Positions 9,169-16,157 of a stretch of 64,000 bases of DNA are shown here, one piece after another. The position numbers were made by a program, and so were the translations under genes. The notes under the pieces are model-generated. The model was not told where the DNA came from. It made no database searches and saw only the letters and a list, made by a program, of their open reading frames with translations. The stretch's first letter is position 1. Every line of letters starts with the position of its first letter. Source of the stretch: Flavobacteriales bacterium (GTDB lineage Bacteria > Bacteroidota > Bacteroidia > Flavobacteriales_F > PHOS-HE28); contig JADKCV010000004.1 of assembly GCA_016718655.1 (NCBI GenBank), positions 62,001 to 126,000 on the forward strand, read 5' to 3'.

Positions 9169-9202
9169 AAGTAAGGCCGGGCCGGTGGGTCCGGCCTTAC
9201 TT
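9169..9202. terminator. Bidirectional terminator between AIM24 and holin-like genes
   Basis: A perfect 12-bp stem (AAGTAAGGCCGG with CCGGCCTTACTT) encloses a 10-base loop and is followed by TTCC. It sits between convergent genes ending at 9152 and 9206. Confidence 0.8.
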
Positions 9203-9205
9203 TTC

Positions 9206-9562
9206 CTACCGCTGTTCGCTCCCCTTTGGACGGTCGAAGGATTGCAGAATTCCCTGCACGATGGATAGCAGGATACTGAACCCGAGCGCCCACCAGAAAC
9301 TCTCCACGACGAATCCCGGTACGATACGAGCGGCCAATAGCACGATCCCGGCATTGATGACCAGCAGAAATAGGCCGAGGGTCAACAGGGTCACGGGAAG
9401 GGTCAAGAGGACCAGAAGGGGCTTCAGGAACGTATTGAGAAGTCCAAGAACAACGGCCACGAGCAGCCCTGTCATGAAATCCGCAGCGTGGACACCGCTG
9501 AGCAGGAGGTCCGTGACGAGAACAGCGATGGTGGTGATTATCAGGCGAATGATCAGTTGCAT
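9206..9562 (-). CDS. Phage holin family IV-like membrane protein
   Basis: 118 residues, almost entirely hydrophobic, with four predicted membrane segments (about 3-22, 27-47, 52-75 and 88-110). The pattern LNTFLKPLLVLLTLPVTLLTLGLFLLVINA is diagnostic of the Mycobacterial 4-TM holin superfamily (Pfam Phage_holin_4_2). In chromosomal settings these proteins are not phage lysis genes; a function in membrane or envelope homeostasis is assumed but undemonstrated. It lies 60 bases downstream of the secreted PDZ protein gene, with a hairpin between. Confidence 0.88.
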   Translation of the reverse strand: MQLIIRLIITTIAVLVTDLLLSGVHAADFMTGLLVAVVLGLLNTFLKPLLVLLTLPVTLLTLGLFLLVINAGIVLLAARIVPGFVVESFWWALGFSILLSIVQGILQSFDRPKGSEQR

Positions 9563-9575
9563 GGCGTGAATGTAG

Positions 9576-9601
9576 GAAAGGCCCCCGATAGGGAGCCTTT
9601 C
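9576..9601 (-). terminator. Hairpin between PDZ-protein and holin-like genes
   Basis: GAAAGGC pairs with GCCTTTC around a GC-rich interior that also partly pairs. It lies just past the PDZ gene stop on the minus strand; the U-tract is weak, so it may only attenuate read-through to the holin-like gene. Confidence 0.45.
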
Positions 9602-9622
9602 GCCAGGATACTCAGGGTCTCA

Positions 9623-11134
9623 TCATTCCTTGATCAATTTCCGAGCAGTGCTCTTTCCATTGGTCGTGATCACTACGAAATAGGTCCCAGGGGCCTTGTC
9701 CGTAAGGTCCAGAATGCGCTCGTACCGACCGGACGATCCGCTGCTGCGCTCCTCATACACTTTTTCACCAGTGGCGTCATGAACATTCACCAAGAGCTCT
9801 CCTTTATCGGCCACATCGAACTGGATCCGGAAGAACCCGCTGCCGGGGTTCGGCACCACCTGCAGGTCGTTCAATCTCAATTCGCTGTCCAAGGAGCCCG
9901 CACCTTTACTCTTGAGCAGTTCCTTTTCCGCAGGGCTCAGCGGCATTGCTTCCATGGTGATTCGTGTCTCCACCCGTATGTCCCTACCCAGTTCGCGTCG
10001 CAGTTCGTTCATATCATCACGCAACGTCTGCATTTCACGCCGCAGTTCATTCCGGTCCTCTGGTGCTAGCCACTTCCATTCCGACATGTGTTCGTGCGAT
10101 CGCTCCAGGTCATCCGGATCGGAGCTGGATCCAAAGGCGTGTTCCGAGCTACGCTCACCCAACTCTCCGGTCAATATCAGGACCTCACCAGCGCGGGTCA
10201 CTGTGATCGTCACGGGATCGTGAGGTCGCATGGACCTTATGGTGGAGGACAAGGAGCTGAAGTCCTTGATGGGTGTGCCATTGATCATGGTGATCCGGTC
10301 GCCTTCCCTGAGGCCCATGACGTCCGCCGCAGTACCTTCTTCCACACCGCCTATCGGTGCGCCGTCGCCATCGCCCTGGCCCGGGCTAACTCCCAGGAAT
10401 GCGTGAGGAGCACCGTGCCGAGCACCTCCCTCTGAACGACCTTCCCATTCGAACGCTTTATTGCCTTCGGGGGAGAAGGGGAATGATCCAGAGCGAACTT
10501 CACGTTCGCCCAATGCCACACGAGCTGATCTCTTCCTTCCGGCGTGGTACCAGGTCAATTGGACTTCGTCACCCGGGCGATGTGCTTTGATGAGGTCGCT
10601 CAGTGCTGCCGGGGTTTCCATTTTCTTGCCATCCACCTCGGTGATCACGTCCCCCACTGCAAGGCCTGCTCGCGCGGCTGCCGAACCGACGATCACCTCT
10701 TCCACTTGAAGGCCGTGCTTGGCCGATAGTTTCAGTGACTTCATGCGTTCTGGACCCACTTCACTTGTACTAACGCCCAAATAAGCCGTACGGGAGAGAT
10801 CCCCGCCAAATGGGGAAATGGATGGAATACCCCCTTGCACGGATCGGTCGTTGTCATGTCCGCTACCGTAGTGACGGATGTCCATGATCACCTTCTCATC
10901 GTCGCCGTGCATGTTGATCCGTTCCATCACACCAAGTTCCTTCAACGCATCCTGCATCTCCTCTTCAGTGGAGGCGTTGAATTCCTTGGTCACGCGTTTG
11001 GTCTCACCGTTCTCGGTGGTAACGATCTCCACACGCACCTTACGTTCGGTGAACTGTTGCTGTGCCGTTGCGCTGGGCGCCGTGCTTCCTTGGAATACGG
11101 CTGCGAGAGGTAGAAGGAAAAGGAGCTTTATCAT
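9623..11134 (-). CDS. Secreted PDZ-domain protein with T9SS type A sorting domain
   Basis: About 503 residues from the ATG at 11134, which gives a signal peptide (MIKLLFLLPLAAVFQ). Two PDZ domains are visible at about 117-208 (YLGVSTSE...GLQVEEVIVGSAAARAGLAVGDVITEVDG) and about 245-325 (FLGVSPGQ...GTAADVMGLREGDRITMINGTPI). No protease domain or catalytic Ser/His set is present, so it is not a DegP or S41 enzyme. A charged helical stretch (about 350-400) precedes a C-terminal secretion domain with VVPNPGSGFFRIQF and TYFVVITTNGKSTARKLIKE, the T9SS type A pattern. It is probably exported to the cell surface as a scaffold or adaptor binding protein C-termini. Confidence 0.85.
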   Translation of the reverse strand: MIKLLFLLPLAAVFQGSTAPSATAQQQFTERKVRVEIVTTENGETKRVTKEFNASTEEEMQDALKELGVMERINMHGDDEKVIMDIRHYGSGHDNDRSVQGGIPSISPFGGDLSRTAYLGVSTSEVGPERMKSLKLSAKHGLQVEEVIVGSAAARAGLAVGDVITEVDGKKMETPAALSDLIKAHRPGDEVQLTWYHAGRKRSARVALGEREVRSGSFPFSPEGNKAFEWEGRSEGGARHGAPHAFLGVSPGQGDGDGAPIGGVEEGTAADVMGLREGDRITMINGTPIKDFSSLSSTIRSMRPHDPVTITVTRAGEVLILTGELGERSSEHAFGSSSDPDDLERSHEHMSEWKWLAPEDRNELRREMQTLRDDMNELRRELGRDIRVETRITMEAMPLSPAEKELLKSKGAGSLDSELRLNDLQVVPNPGSGFFRIQFDVADKGELLVNVHDATGEKVYEERSSGSSGRYERILDLTDKAPGTYFVVITTNGKSTARKLIKE

Positions 11135-11227
11135 GGCTCTTTGGTCAAGCGTCCCGAAGTTATTGGTCCCCAAGGAGGGGGTGCTGTTAACGCATGCGAA
11201 GAAGTGTTAATCAGCGTGATGGCCGGT

Positions 11228-11593
11228 TCATTCCGATGTGAAGCGGTCCATGTCCCTGCGATCGCGCTTGGTAGGACGGCCTTCGCCCGGGTCCCGGTGG
11301 TGTGCTTTGGCCAAGCGAGCGAGTTCCAGCCTTTCCAGATCCTCGAACGTGGTTTGCTCATGAAGTAGGCCTGGCACCAGCTTGGCCCCCACACGGGAGC
11401 CGGGGATCCCGATTATCGCCCAACTGCGCCAGATGGGTGGTTCGCGCAAGGCGATGACATCACCCACCTTCACCTCGGCACTCGGCTTTACCAACCGGTT
11501 GTTCAACATCACCTGCTCGTGTCGCACGCCATCAGTGGCCAAGCTTCGTGTCTTGAAGAGGCGGACGCACCAAAGGAACTTGTCGATGCGCAT
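11228..11593 (-). CDS. S4-domain RNA-binding protein (Hsp15-like)
   Basis: 121 residues from the ATG at 11593 (MRIDKFLWCVRLFKTRSLA), the classic start of the S4 domain in Hsp15/YrfH-type proteins. The S4 fold covers about 1-65 (HEQVMLNNRLVKPSAEVKVGDVIAL), followed by a basic tail (GRPTKRDRRDMDRF). Escherichia coli Hsp15 recycles stalled 50S subunits carrying nascent chains; that role is inferred here. The ORF is open further upstream but that part overlaps the tRNA-Arg region and is not coding. The tRNA-Arg gene lies just upstream on the same strand. Confidence 0.88.
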   Translation of the reverse strand: MRIDKFLWCVRLFKTRSLATDGVRHEQVMLNNRLVKPSAEVKVGDVIALREPPIWRSWAIIGIPGSRVGAKLVPGLLHEQTTFEDLERLELARLAKAHHRDPGEGRPTKRDRRDMDRFTSE

Positions 11594-11664
11594 GCAGGTG
11601 GAACGGAACGCGTTGTCGGGTGCTAGCACGTTCCAAACGGGAACGGCTTCACGTTGAACGCGAA

Positions 11665-11686
11665 GAAGCGTCCTTGCGGACGCTTC
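11665..11686 (-). terminator. Hairpin downstream of tRNA-Arg
   Basis: GAAGCGTCC and GGACGCTTC form a perfect 9-bp stem with a TTGC loop, four bases past the encoded CCA of tRNA-Arg. It may end the tRNA transcript or mark a processing site ahead of the S4 gene. Confidence 0.6.
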
Positions 11687-11689
11687 CCA

Positions 11690-11766
11690 TGGTGACCCCG
11701 GGAGGATTCGAACCTCCAACCAACAGAACCGGAATCTGTCATTCTATCCAATTGAACTACGGGGCC
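11690..11766 (-). tRNA. tRNA-Arg (anticodon CCG), CCA encoded
   Basis: Minus-strand cloverleaf: acceptor GGCCCCG/CGGGGTC, D-arm with AGTTCAATTGGATAGAAT, anticodon stem ACAGA/TCTGT enclosing TTCCGGT (anticodon CCG, reads CGG), and T-arm GGAGGTTCGAATCCTCC. Discriminator A at 11693 is followed by CCA (11690-11692). The body is 74 bases. Confidence 0.96.
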
Positions 11767-11832
11767 GGATCCCGCTCCGTATGGAGCGGGCCGCAAAGAT
11801 AGGACCGGGCGGGTTATGATGGTCCGGACAGG

Positions 11833-12462
11833 TCAGTCCCGCTCGAATTCCAGCCGGGTACCGTACAGCGTGGTGTTCATGGATAATCTGCGCGGACCGG
11901 CCTTTTCGAAGACAAAGCCCGTCGTATCGTTCTTCAAGGTGATACGGTCCCCATCCTCGCTCCATCTGCCTTTGAAGGTCGTGGAGATAGCTGTGCTGGG
12001 GTCAATGACGGTCATGATGAATTCATTCCCTTCCATCAAGGACAATTTCCCGAGGGACTTGCCTTGGGCACGACCATTATGGGTATCGTAGTAGCTGCCT
12101 ACCCAGTTCTGGGCACACGGGATGCTATCGGCCTGGTGCAGGATGCCGAGCGCGGCAAATGGTTTCCCGGGTAGGACCAGGTCCTTGACCGGGTCCATGG
12201 TCTGGTCGTTCCCGTCCAGTTCCAACCAGATCACAGCGGCGGGATACCTACCGATCGAATCCACCAGGACCCTGACATCGGAAGGGAGTTCTCCCGCGAG
12301 TCTTGTCAACTGCCCCTCACAGTCGCTCAGGAAGGCTGTTCCTTGCACGTTGCGTAGCATGCCGCTGGCCGTATGCGCACCTTTTCGAACGTAACCCTCG
12401 TCATGATCGCAAGAGACCAGGACGACCAGTAGAAGTGCGAGGTGAATGGGACGGCAGGTCAT
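11833..12462 (-). CDS. Lipoprotein with NlpE-like domain, hypothetical
   Basis: 209 residues from the ATG at 12462, which yields a lipoprotein signal (MTCRPIHLALLLVVLVSC, lipobox LVSC). The C-terminal half resembles the NlpE N-terminal barrel found in many Bacteroidota lipoproteins: WVGSYYDTHNGRAQGKSLGKLSLMEGN, then FKGRWSEDGDRITLKND. Such domains are linked to envelope stress and metal sensing in E. coli, but here only the fold is supported. The middle part (VRVLVDSIGRYPAAVIWLELDGND) may bind or measure something unknown. It is divergent from typA. Confidence 0.7.
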   Translation of the reverse strand: MTCRPIHLALLLVVLVSCDHDEGYVRKGAHTASGMLRNVQGTAFLSDCEGQLTRLAGELPSDVRVLVDSIGRYPAAVIWLELDGNDQTMDPVKDLVLPGKPFAALGILHQADSIPCAQNWVGSYYDTHNGRAQGKSLGKLSLMEGNEFIMTVIDPSTAISTTFKGRWSEDGDRITLKNDTTGFVFEKAGPRRLSMNTTLYGTRLEFERD

Positions 12463-12533
12463 GGATATTCGGTTCAAGAGGGTCAAATATGCGTCCTTTC
12501 ATCCATATGGCCTGATGGTCAGGCTTAAAAGCT

Positions 12534-12541
12534 TACCTTTG
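12534..12541 (+). promoter_or_regulatory. -7 element of typA
   Basis: TACCTTTG matches TAnnTTTG and ends 28 bases before the typA ATG. No strict TTG -33 box is visible at the usual spacing. Confidence 0.6.
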
Positions 12542-12569
12542 CGGGCCTTTTCACGGCCGTTCCCTACCC

Positions 12570-14387
12570 ATGACCCAGCTGCGCAACATCGCGATCATCG
12601 CCCACGTCGACCACGGTAAGACCACCTTGGTCGATAAGATCCTCCACCAATGTCAGTTGTTCCGGGTGAACGAGGAGGTGAAGGACCTGCTCTTGGACAA
12701 TAATGATCTGGAGCGCGAACGTGGCATCACCATCCTCGCCAAGAACGTCAGTGTTCGATACAAGGATACCAAGATCAACATCATCGACACCCCTGGTCAC
12801 AGCGATTTCGGTGGCGAGGTGGAGCGGGTCTTGAACATGGCAGATGGTGTGATCCTGCTGGTGGATGCCTTTGAAGGCCCCATGCCGCAGACCCGCTTCG
12901 TACTTGGTAAGGCGATCGAGCTGGGACTCAAGCCGGTAGTGGTGATCAACAAGGTGGATAAGCCCAACTGTACTCCCGAAGAAGTACACGAGGCCGTATT
13001 CGACCTCATGTTCGCTTTGGATGCCAGTGAGGACCAGTTGAACTTCCCGGTGGTCTATGGTAGCAGCAAGAATGGGTGGATGGGGCCCGACTTCAAGACC
13101 CCAACGGAGGACGTGAGCTATTTGTTGGATGTGATCCTGGAGCATATCCCCGCACCGAAACAGGTCGAGGGCACGCTACAGATGCGTATCACCAGCCTTG
13201 ACTACAGTAGCTTCCAGGGTCGTATCGCGGTGGGACGCGTTTCCCGCGGATCGATCAAGCCGGGTCAGTTCATCACCCTGATGAAGAACGACGGCACTGT
13301 ACGCAAGGGTCAGGTGAAGGAACTCATGGTCTTCGAAGGTCTCGGCAAGGTGAAGGTGAAGGAGGAGATCGGGTGCGGCGAGATCGTCGCTGTCATGGGC
13401 TTGGAGAACTTCGACATCGGTGATACGGTGGCAGATGCCGATAACCCGGAGGGATTGTCGAAGTTCAAGGTGGACGAACCCACCATGAGCATGCTGTTCA
13501 CCATCAACAATTCCCCCTTCTTCGGCAAGGAAGGCCAGTTCGTCACCAGCCGTCACCTGCGCGACCGGCTCTACAAGGAGATCGAGAAGAACCTCGCCAT
13601 GCGTTTACAGGAGACCGACAGTCCGGACCGTCTGCTGGTCTTCGGACGAGGCATCCTGCACCTGAGCATCCTGGTGGAGACCATGCGCCGCGAAGGGTAC
13701 GAGTTCCAGCTTGGTCAGCCCCAAGTGCTGTACAAGGAAGTGGATGGTGATCGACATGAACCGATCGAATTGCTCACGGTGCAAGTGCCCGATCAATTCA
13801 GCAGCCGGGTCATCGATCATGTGACGCGTCGCAAGGGCGAGATCATGAACATCGAACAGAAGGCCGATCGTACGGTCCTCGAGTTCAGCATACCTGCTCG
13901 TGGTATCATCGGTCTGCGCAATACGCTACTCACTGCCACGGAAGGTGAGGCGATCATCGCTCACCGTTTCAAGGGCTATGAGCTGTTCAAGGGTCAGATC
14001 GCTGCTCCACGTCCTGGTTGCATCGTAAGTGGGGAGCAAGGTGGAGTAGTGGCCTATGCATTGGACAAGCTCCAGGACCGCGGAAAGTTCTTCGTGGATC
14101 CAGGGGAGGAGATCTACGTTGGCCAGGTGATCGGCGAAAGCCCCAAGCCCGGCGAGGAACTGGTCGTGAACGTCGTGCGCACCAAGAAGCTCACCAACAT
14201 GCGCGCCAGTGGGACCGATGAGAAGCTCAATATCGCGCCGGCTGTGAAGTTCAGCTTGGAGGAGTGCATGGAATACATCGCTGATGATGAGTACCTGGAG
14301 GTGACTCCCAAGAGCCTGCGTATCCGCAAGGTCCACTTGGATGAGAACGAGCGCAAGCGCGCAGCAAAGAAGCTCCAAGAGGCCTAG
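12570..14387 (+). CDS. typA: Translational GTPase TypA/BipA
   Basis: 605 residues, the normal length. The G domain has the P-loop AHVDHGKTT (11-19), the switch region with RGITI, DTPGHSDFGGEV (G3) and NKVDKP (G4). The EF-Tu-like domain II, EF-G-like domains III and V (YEFQLGQPQVLYKEVDG, RGIIGLRNTLLTATEGEAI) and the BipA-specific C-terminal domain (ANMRASGTDEKLNIAP-type segment, then ECMEYIADDEYLEVTPKSLRIRK) are all present. It binds 70S ribosomes and assists 50S assembly and growth at low temperature or under stress. A strong terminator follows 20 bases after the stop. Confidence 0.98.
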   Translation: MTQLRNIAIIAHVDHGKTTLVDKILHQCQLFRVNEEVKDLLLDNNDLERERGITILAKNVSVRYKDTKINIIDTPGHSDFGGEVERVLNMADGVILLVDAFEGPMPQTRFVLGKAIELGLKPVVVINKVDKPNCTPEEVHEAVFDLMFALDASEDQLNFPVVYGSSKNGWMGPDFKTPTEDVSYLLDVILEHIPAPKQVEGTLQMRITSLDYSSFQGRIAVGRVSRGSIKPGQFITLMKNDGTVRKGQVKELMVFEGLGKVKVKEEIGCGEIVAVMGLENFDIGDTVADADNPEGLSKFKVDEPTMSMLFTINNSPFFGKEGQFVTSRHLRDRLYKEIEKNLAMRLQETDSPDRLLVFGRGILHLSILVETMRREGYEFQLGQPQVLYKEVDGDRHEPIELLTVQVPDQFSSRVIDHVTRRKGEIMNIEQKADRTVLEFSIPARGIIGLRNTLLTATEGEAIIAHRFKGYELFKGQIAAPRPGCIVSGEQGGVVAYALDKLQDRGKFFVDPGEEIYVGQVIGESPKPGEELVVNVVRTKKLTNMRASGTDEKLNIAPAVKFSLEECMEYIADDEYLEVTPKSLRIRKVHLDENERKRAAKKLQEA

Positions 14388-14406
14388 TGGTTCGAAGCCA
14401 TTTCAT

Positions 14407-14437
14407 GCACAAGGCCGGGTAACACCCGGCCTTGTGC
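14407..14437 (+). terminator. typA terminator
   Basis: GCACAAGGCCGGG and CCCGGCCTTGTGC form a perfect 13-bp stem around TAACA, starting 20 bases after the typA stop. Confidence 0.8.
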
Positions 14438-14440
14438 GTT

Positions 14441-14705
14441 CATGCCTCTCCCGGTCATCACTTGGGAGATGAGGTGCATACCGACCGTTGTAGAAGATCT
14501 GTGGAACGCGCCGCATGCAGCGGCGTTGATGGACACGGTTGGACACAGCACATGCGAATGAGGTCATGGGGAGGGGTTCGCTTCGGTGGTGCCTTTGGTG
14601 AAGATCGATCCATGATCGAACCTGTTGTGATCTGGTGTGTACGGGATCATGCAATGCATCTACTGCTTGCATCATCCTGTTGTAAGAACCAACACTTCCT
14701 CGATC
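14441..14705. other. Intergenic region upstream of the toroid-repeat gene
   Basis: No credible gene is seen. A TGCCTTTG string near 14590 on the plus strand resembles a -7 box (one mismatch) and could drive the following gene with a leader of about 110 bases. Nothing else is recognised. Confidence 0.4.
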
Positions 14706-16076
14706 ATGCGAAAGAACTTGTTCATCCCAGTCCTGCTCGTCGTTGTGACCAGTGCATCATTCGTACTGGTGTCCTTCCGCAAGGCATCCACCGGAGCGGA
14801 AGAAGTAACGTGTCATGTGCCGCCATCATCGACCGATGGCAATGCGGTGACCCATCATTCCACCCAAGTGAAGGGCTGCGTATTCAAGACCGTCTTCGAA
14901 GGAGAGGGGCTTGATCCTGCTTTCATGTTGACAACACCTGAGAACGTACTACGCTCGGAGGAGCGAGGGCTACAATGGCTGGTGAAGGCGCAGGCTGGCG
15001 ATGGTGGGTTCGGCTGCGGATCCCATGCCCGTCAGGATATCATCGATCCGCATGCGGTGAGCACCGATCCTGCGACAACAGCGATGGTGGGAATGGCCTT
15101 GCTACGTATGGGGAGTACGCTGGACAAGGGCCAGTATTCAGAAGTGCTACGGAAGGCCACCGAGTATGTGTTGAAGCAGGTGGAACAGTCTCCGAAGGGC
15201 GCCACCAATATCACACCACTCACAGGCACCCAGATACAGTCCAAGTTGGGTGCCAACATCGATGTGGCATTGGCCACCCAGTTCCTGAGCAACCTGATGG
15301 CCAAGATCGGAGAACAGCATGGTCAGTACCTGCGTGCGAAACGCGCGTTGAACACGTGTGTGGGCATGATACAGAATGGACAGCGCTCGGATGGTAGTAT
15401 GCAGGGTGATGGTTGGGCCGGAGTGCTTCAGAGCAGTTTCGCTGCAAGTGCGCTGGAAAGTGCGAAGAGCGTCGGTGGTCAGGTGGATGACGAAGCCCTT
15501 GACCTCGCGCGTGATTACCAGAAGTCCAATTTCGATGCGAACACGGGCTCGGTCGCCACTGAACGCGCAGCAGGCATCACCCTCTACGCGGTAAGCAGCA
15601 GCACACGCAACAGTGCGGTGGAGGCACGGGAGATCAACGAGATCGTGACCAAGGCCCGCAAGGAAGGGCGCATGAAGGCGGACGCTCCAGTGACCGTGAA
15701 GGAATTGACGGATGCCGGAGTGTCGCAGGACCGTGCTGAAAAGCTGAACACTGCCTATCAGGTGTATGAGGCAGCCAAGCAACAAGCACAGCGCGAGGAT
15801 GTGATCAGCGGCTTTGGCAACAACGGGGGAGAAGAGTTCCTCAGCTTCCTACAGACTGGTGAGTCGCTAGTGATCGCCAAGGACCAAGGTTGGAAGAACT
15901 GGTATGGTCAGACCTCCGGTCGACTTGTATCCATCCAGAACCAGGATGGTAGTTGGAACGGCCATCATTGCATCACCAGTCCGGTGTTCTGCACGGCCAC
16001 TTCGCTGCTCATTCTCAGTGTCAATAACGACATCGAGCATTTGCTTGCTCAAGGGGCGGTGAAATACAGGAACTAG
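14706..16076 (+). CDS. Exported protein with prenyltransferase/squalene-oxidase-like toroid repeats
   Basis: 456 residues with an N-terminal anchor or signal (MRKNLFIPVLLVVVTSASFVLVSF). Helical repeats typical of alpha/alpha toroids follow: GLQWLVKAQAGDGGFGCGSH, then LNTCVGMIQNGQRSDGSMQ and LVSIQNQDGSWNGHHC, each with the W/Q-x-DG-[SG]-[FWM] hallmark. The cyclase acidic DxDD motif is not seen, so it is unlikely to cyclise terpenoids; export also argues against that. A Lys/Glu-rich helix (about 310-385) interrupts the repeats. Conserved-looking Cys/His pairs near the C-terminus could bind metal. Function is unknown. It ends at a long hairpin shared with the convergent phosphoesterase gene. Confidence 0.7.
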   Translation: MRKNLFIPVLLVVVTSASFVLVSFRKASTGAEEVTCHVPPSSTDGNAVTHHSTQVKGCVFKTVFEGEGLDPAFMLTTPENVLRSEERGLQWLVKAQAGDGGFGCGSHARQDIIDPHAVSTDPATTAMVGMALLRMGSTLDKGQYSEVLRKATEYVLKQVEQSPKGATNITPLTGTQIQSKLGANIDVALATQFLSNLMAKIGEQHGQYLRAKRALNTCVGMIQNGQRSDGSMQGDGWAGVLQSSFAASALESAKSVGGQVDDEALDLARDYQKSNFDANTGSVATERAAGITLYAVSSSTRNSAVEAREINEIVTKARKEGRMKADAPVTVKELTDAGVSQDRAEKLNTAYQVYEAAKQQAQREDVISGFGNNGGEEFLSFLQTGESLVIAKDQGWKNWYGQTSGRLVSIQNQDGSWNGHHCITSPVFCTATSLLILSVNNDIEHLLAQGAVKYRN

Positions 16077-16090
16077 ACCGATCTGCGTTC

Positions 16091-16154
16091 ATGCGCGGGA
16101 TGCAGTTCGGTGGAGTGGCTGGTACAGGCCACGATCGAACAGCATCCCGCGCAT
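16091..16154. terminator. Long interrupted hairpin between convergent genes
   Basis: ATGCGCGGGATGC (16091-16103) pairs perfectly with GCATCCCGCGCAT (16142-16154). Inside, GTTCG pairs with CGAAC and GTGGC with GCCAC around an 8-base loop, giving a three-tier, nearly continuous 64-base hairpin. It lies between gene ends at 16076 and 16158 and probably terminates both. Confidence 0.75.
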
Positions 16155-16157
16155 TGC

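Noticed and set aside
9206..9562. Prophage lysis gene (holin)
   Set aside because: The family is common on Bacteroidota chromosomes outside prophages and no other phage genes are near.
14432..14914. 160-codon plus-strand ORF upstream of the toroid-repeat gene
   Set aside because: It starts inside the typA terminator and overlaps the confident gene in another frame; Cys/Arg/His-rich random-looking product.
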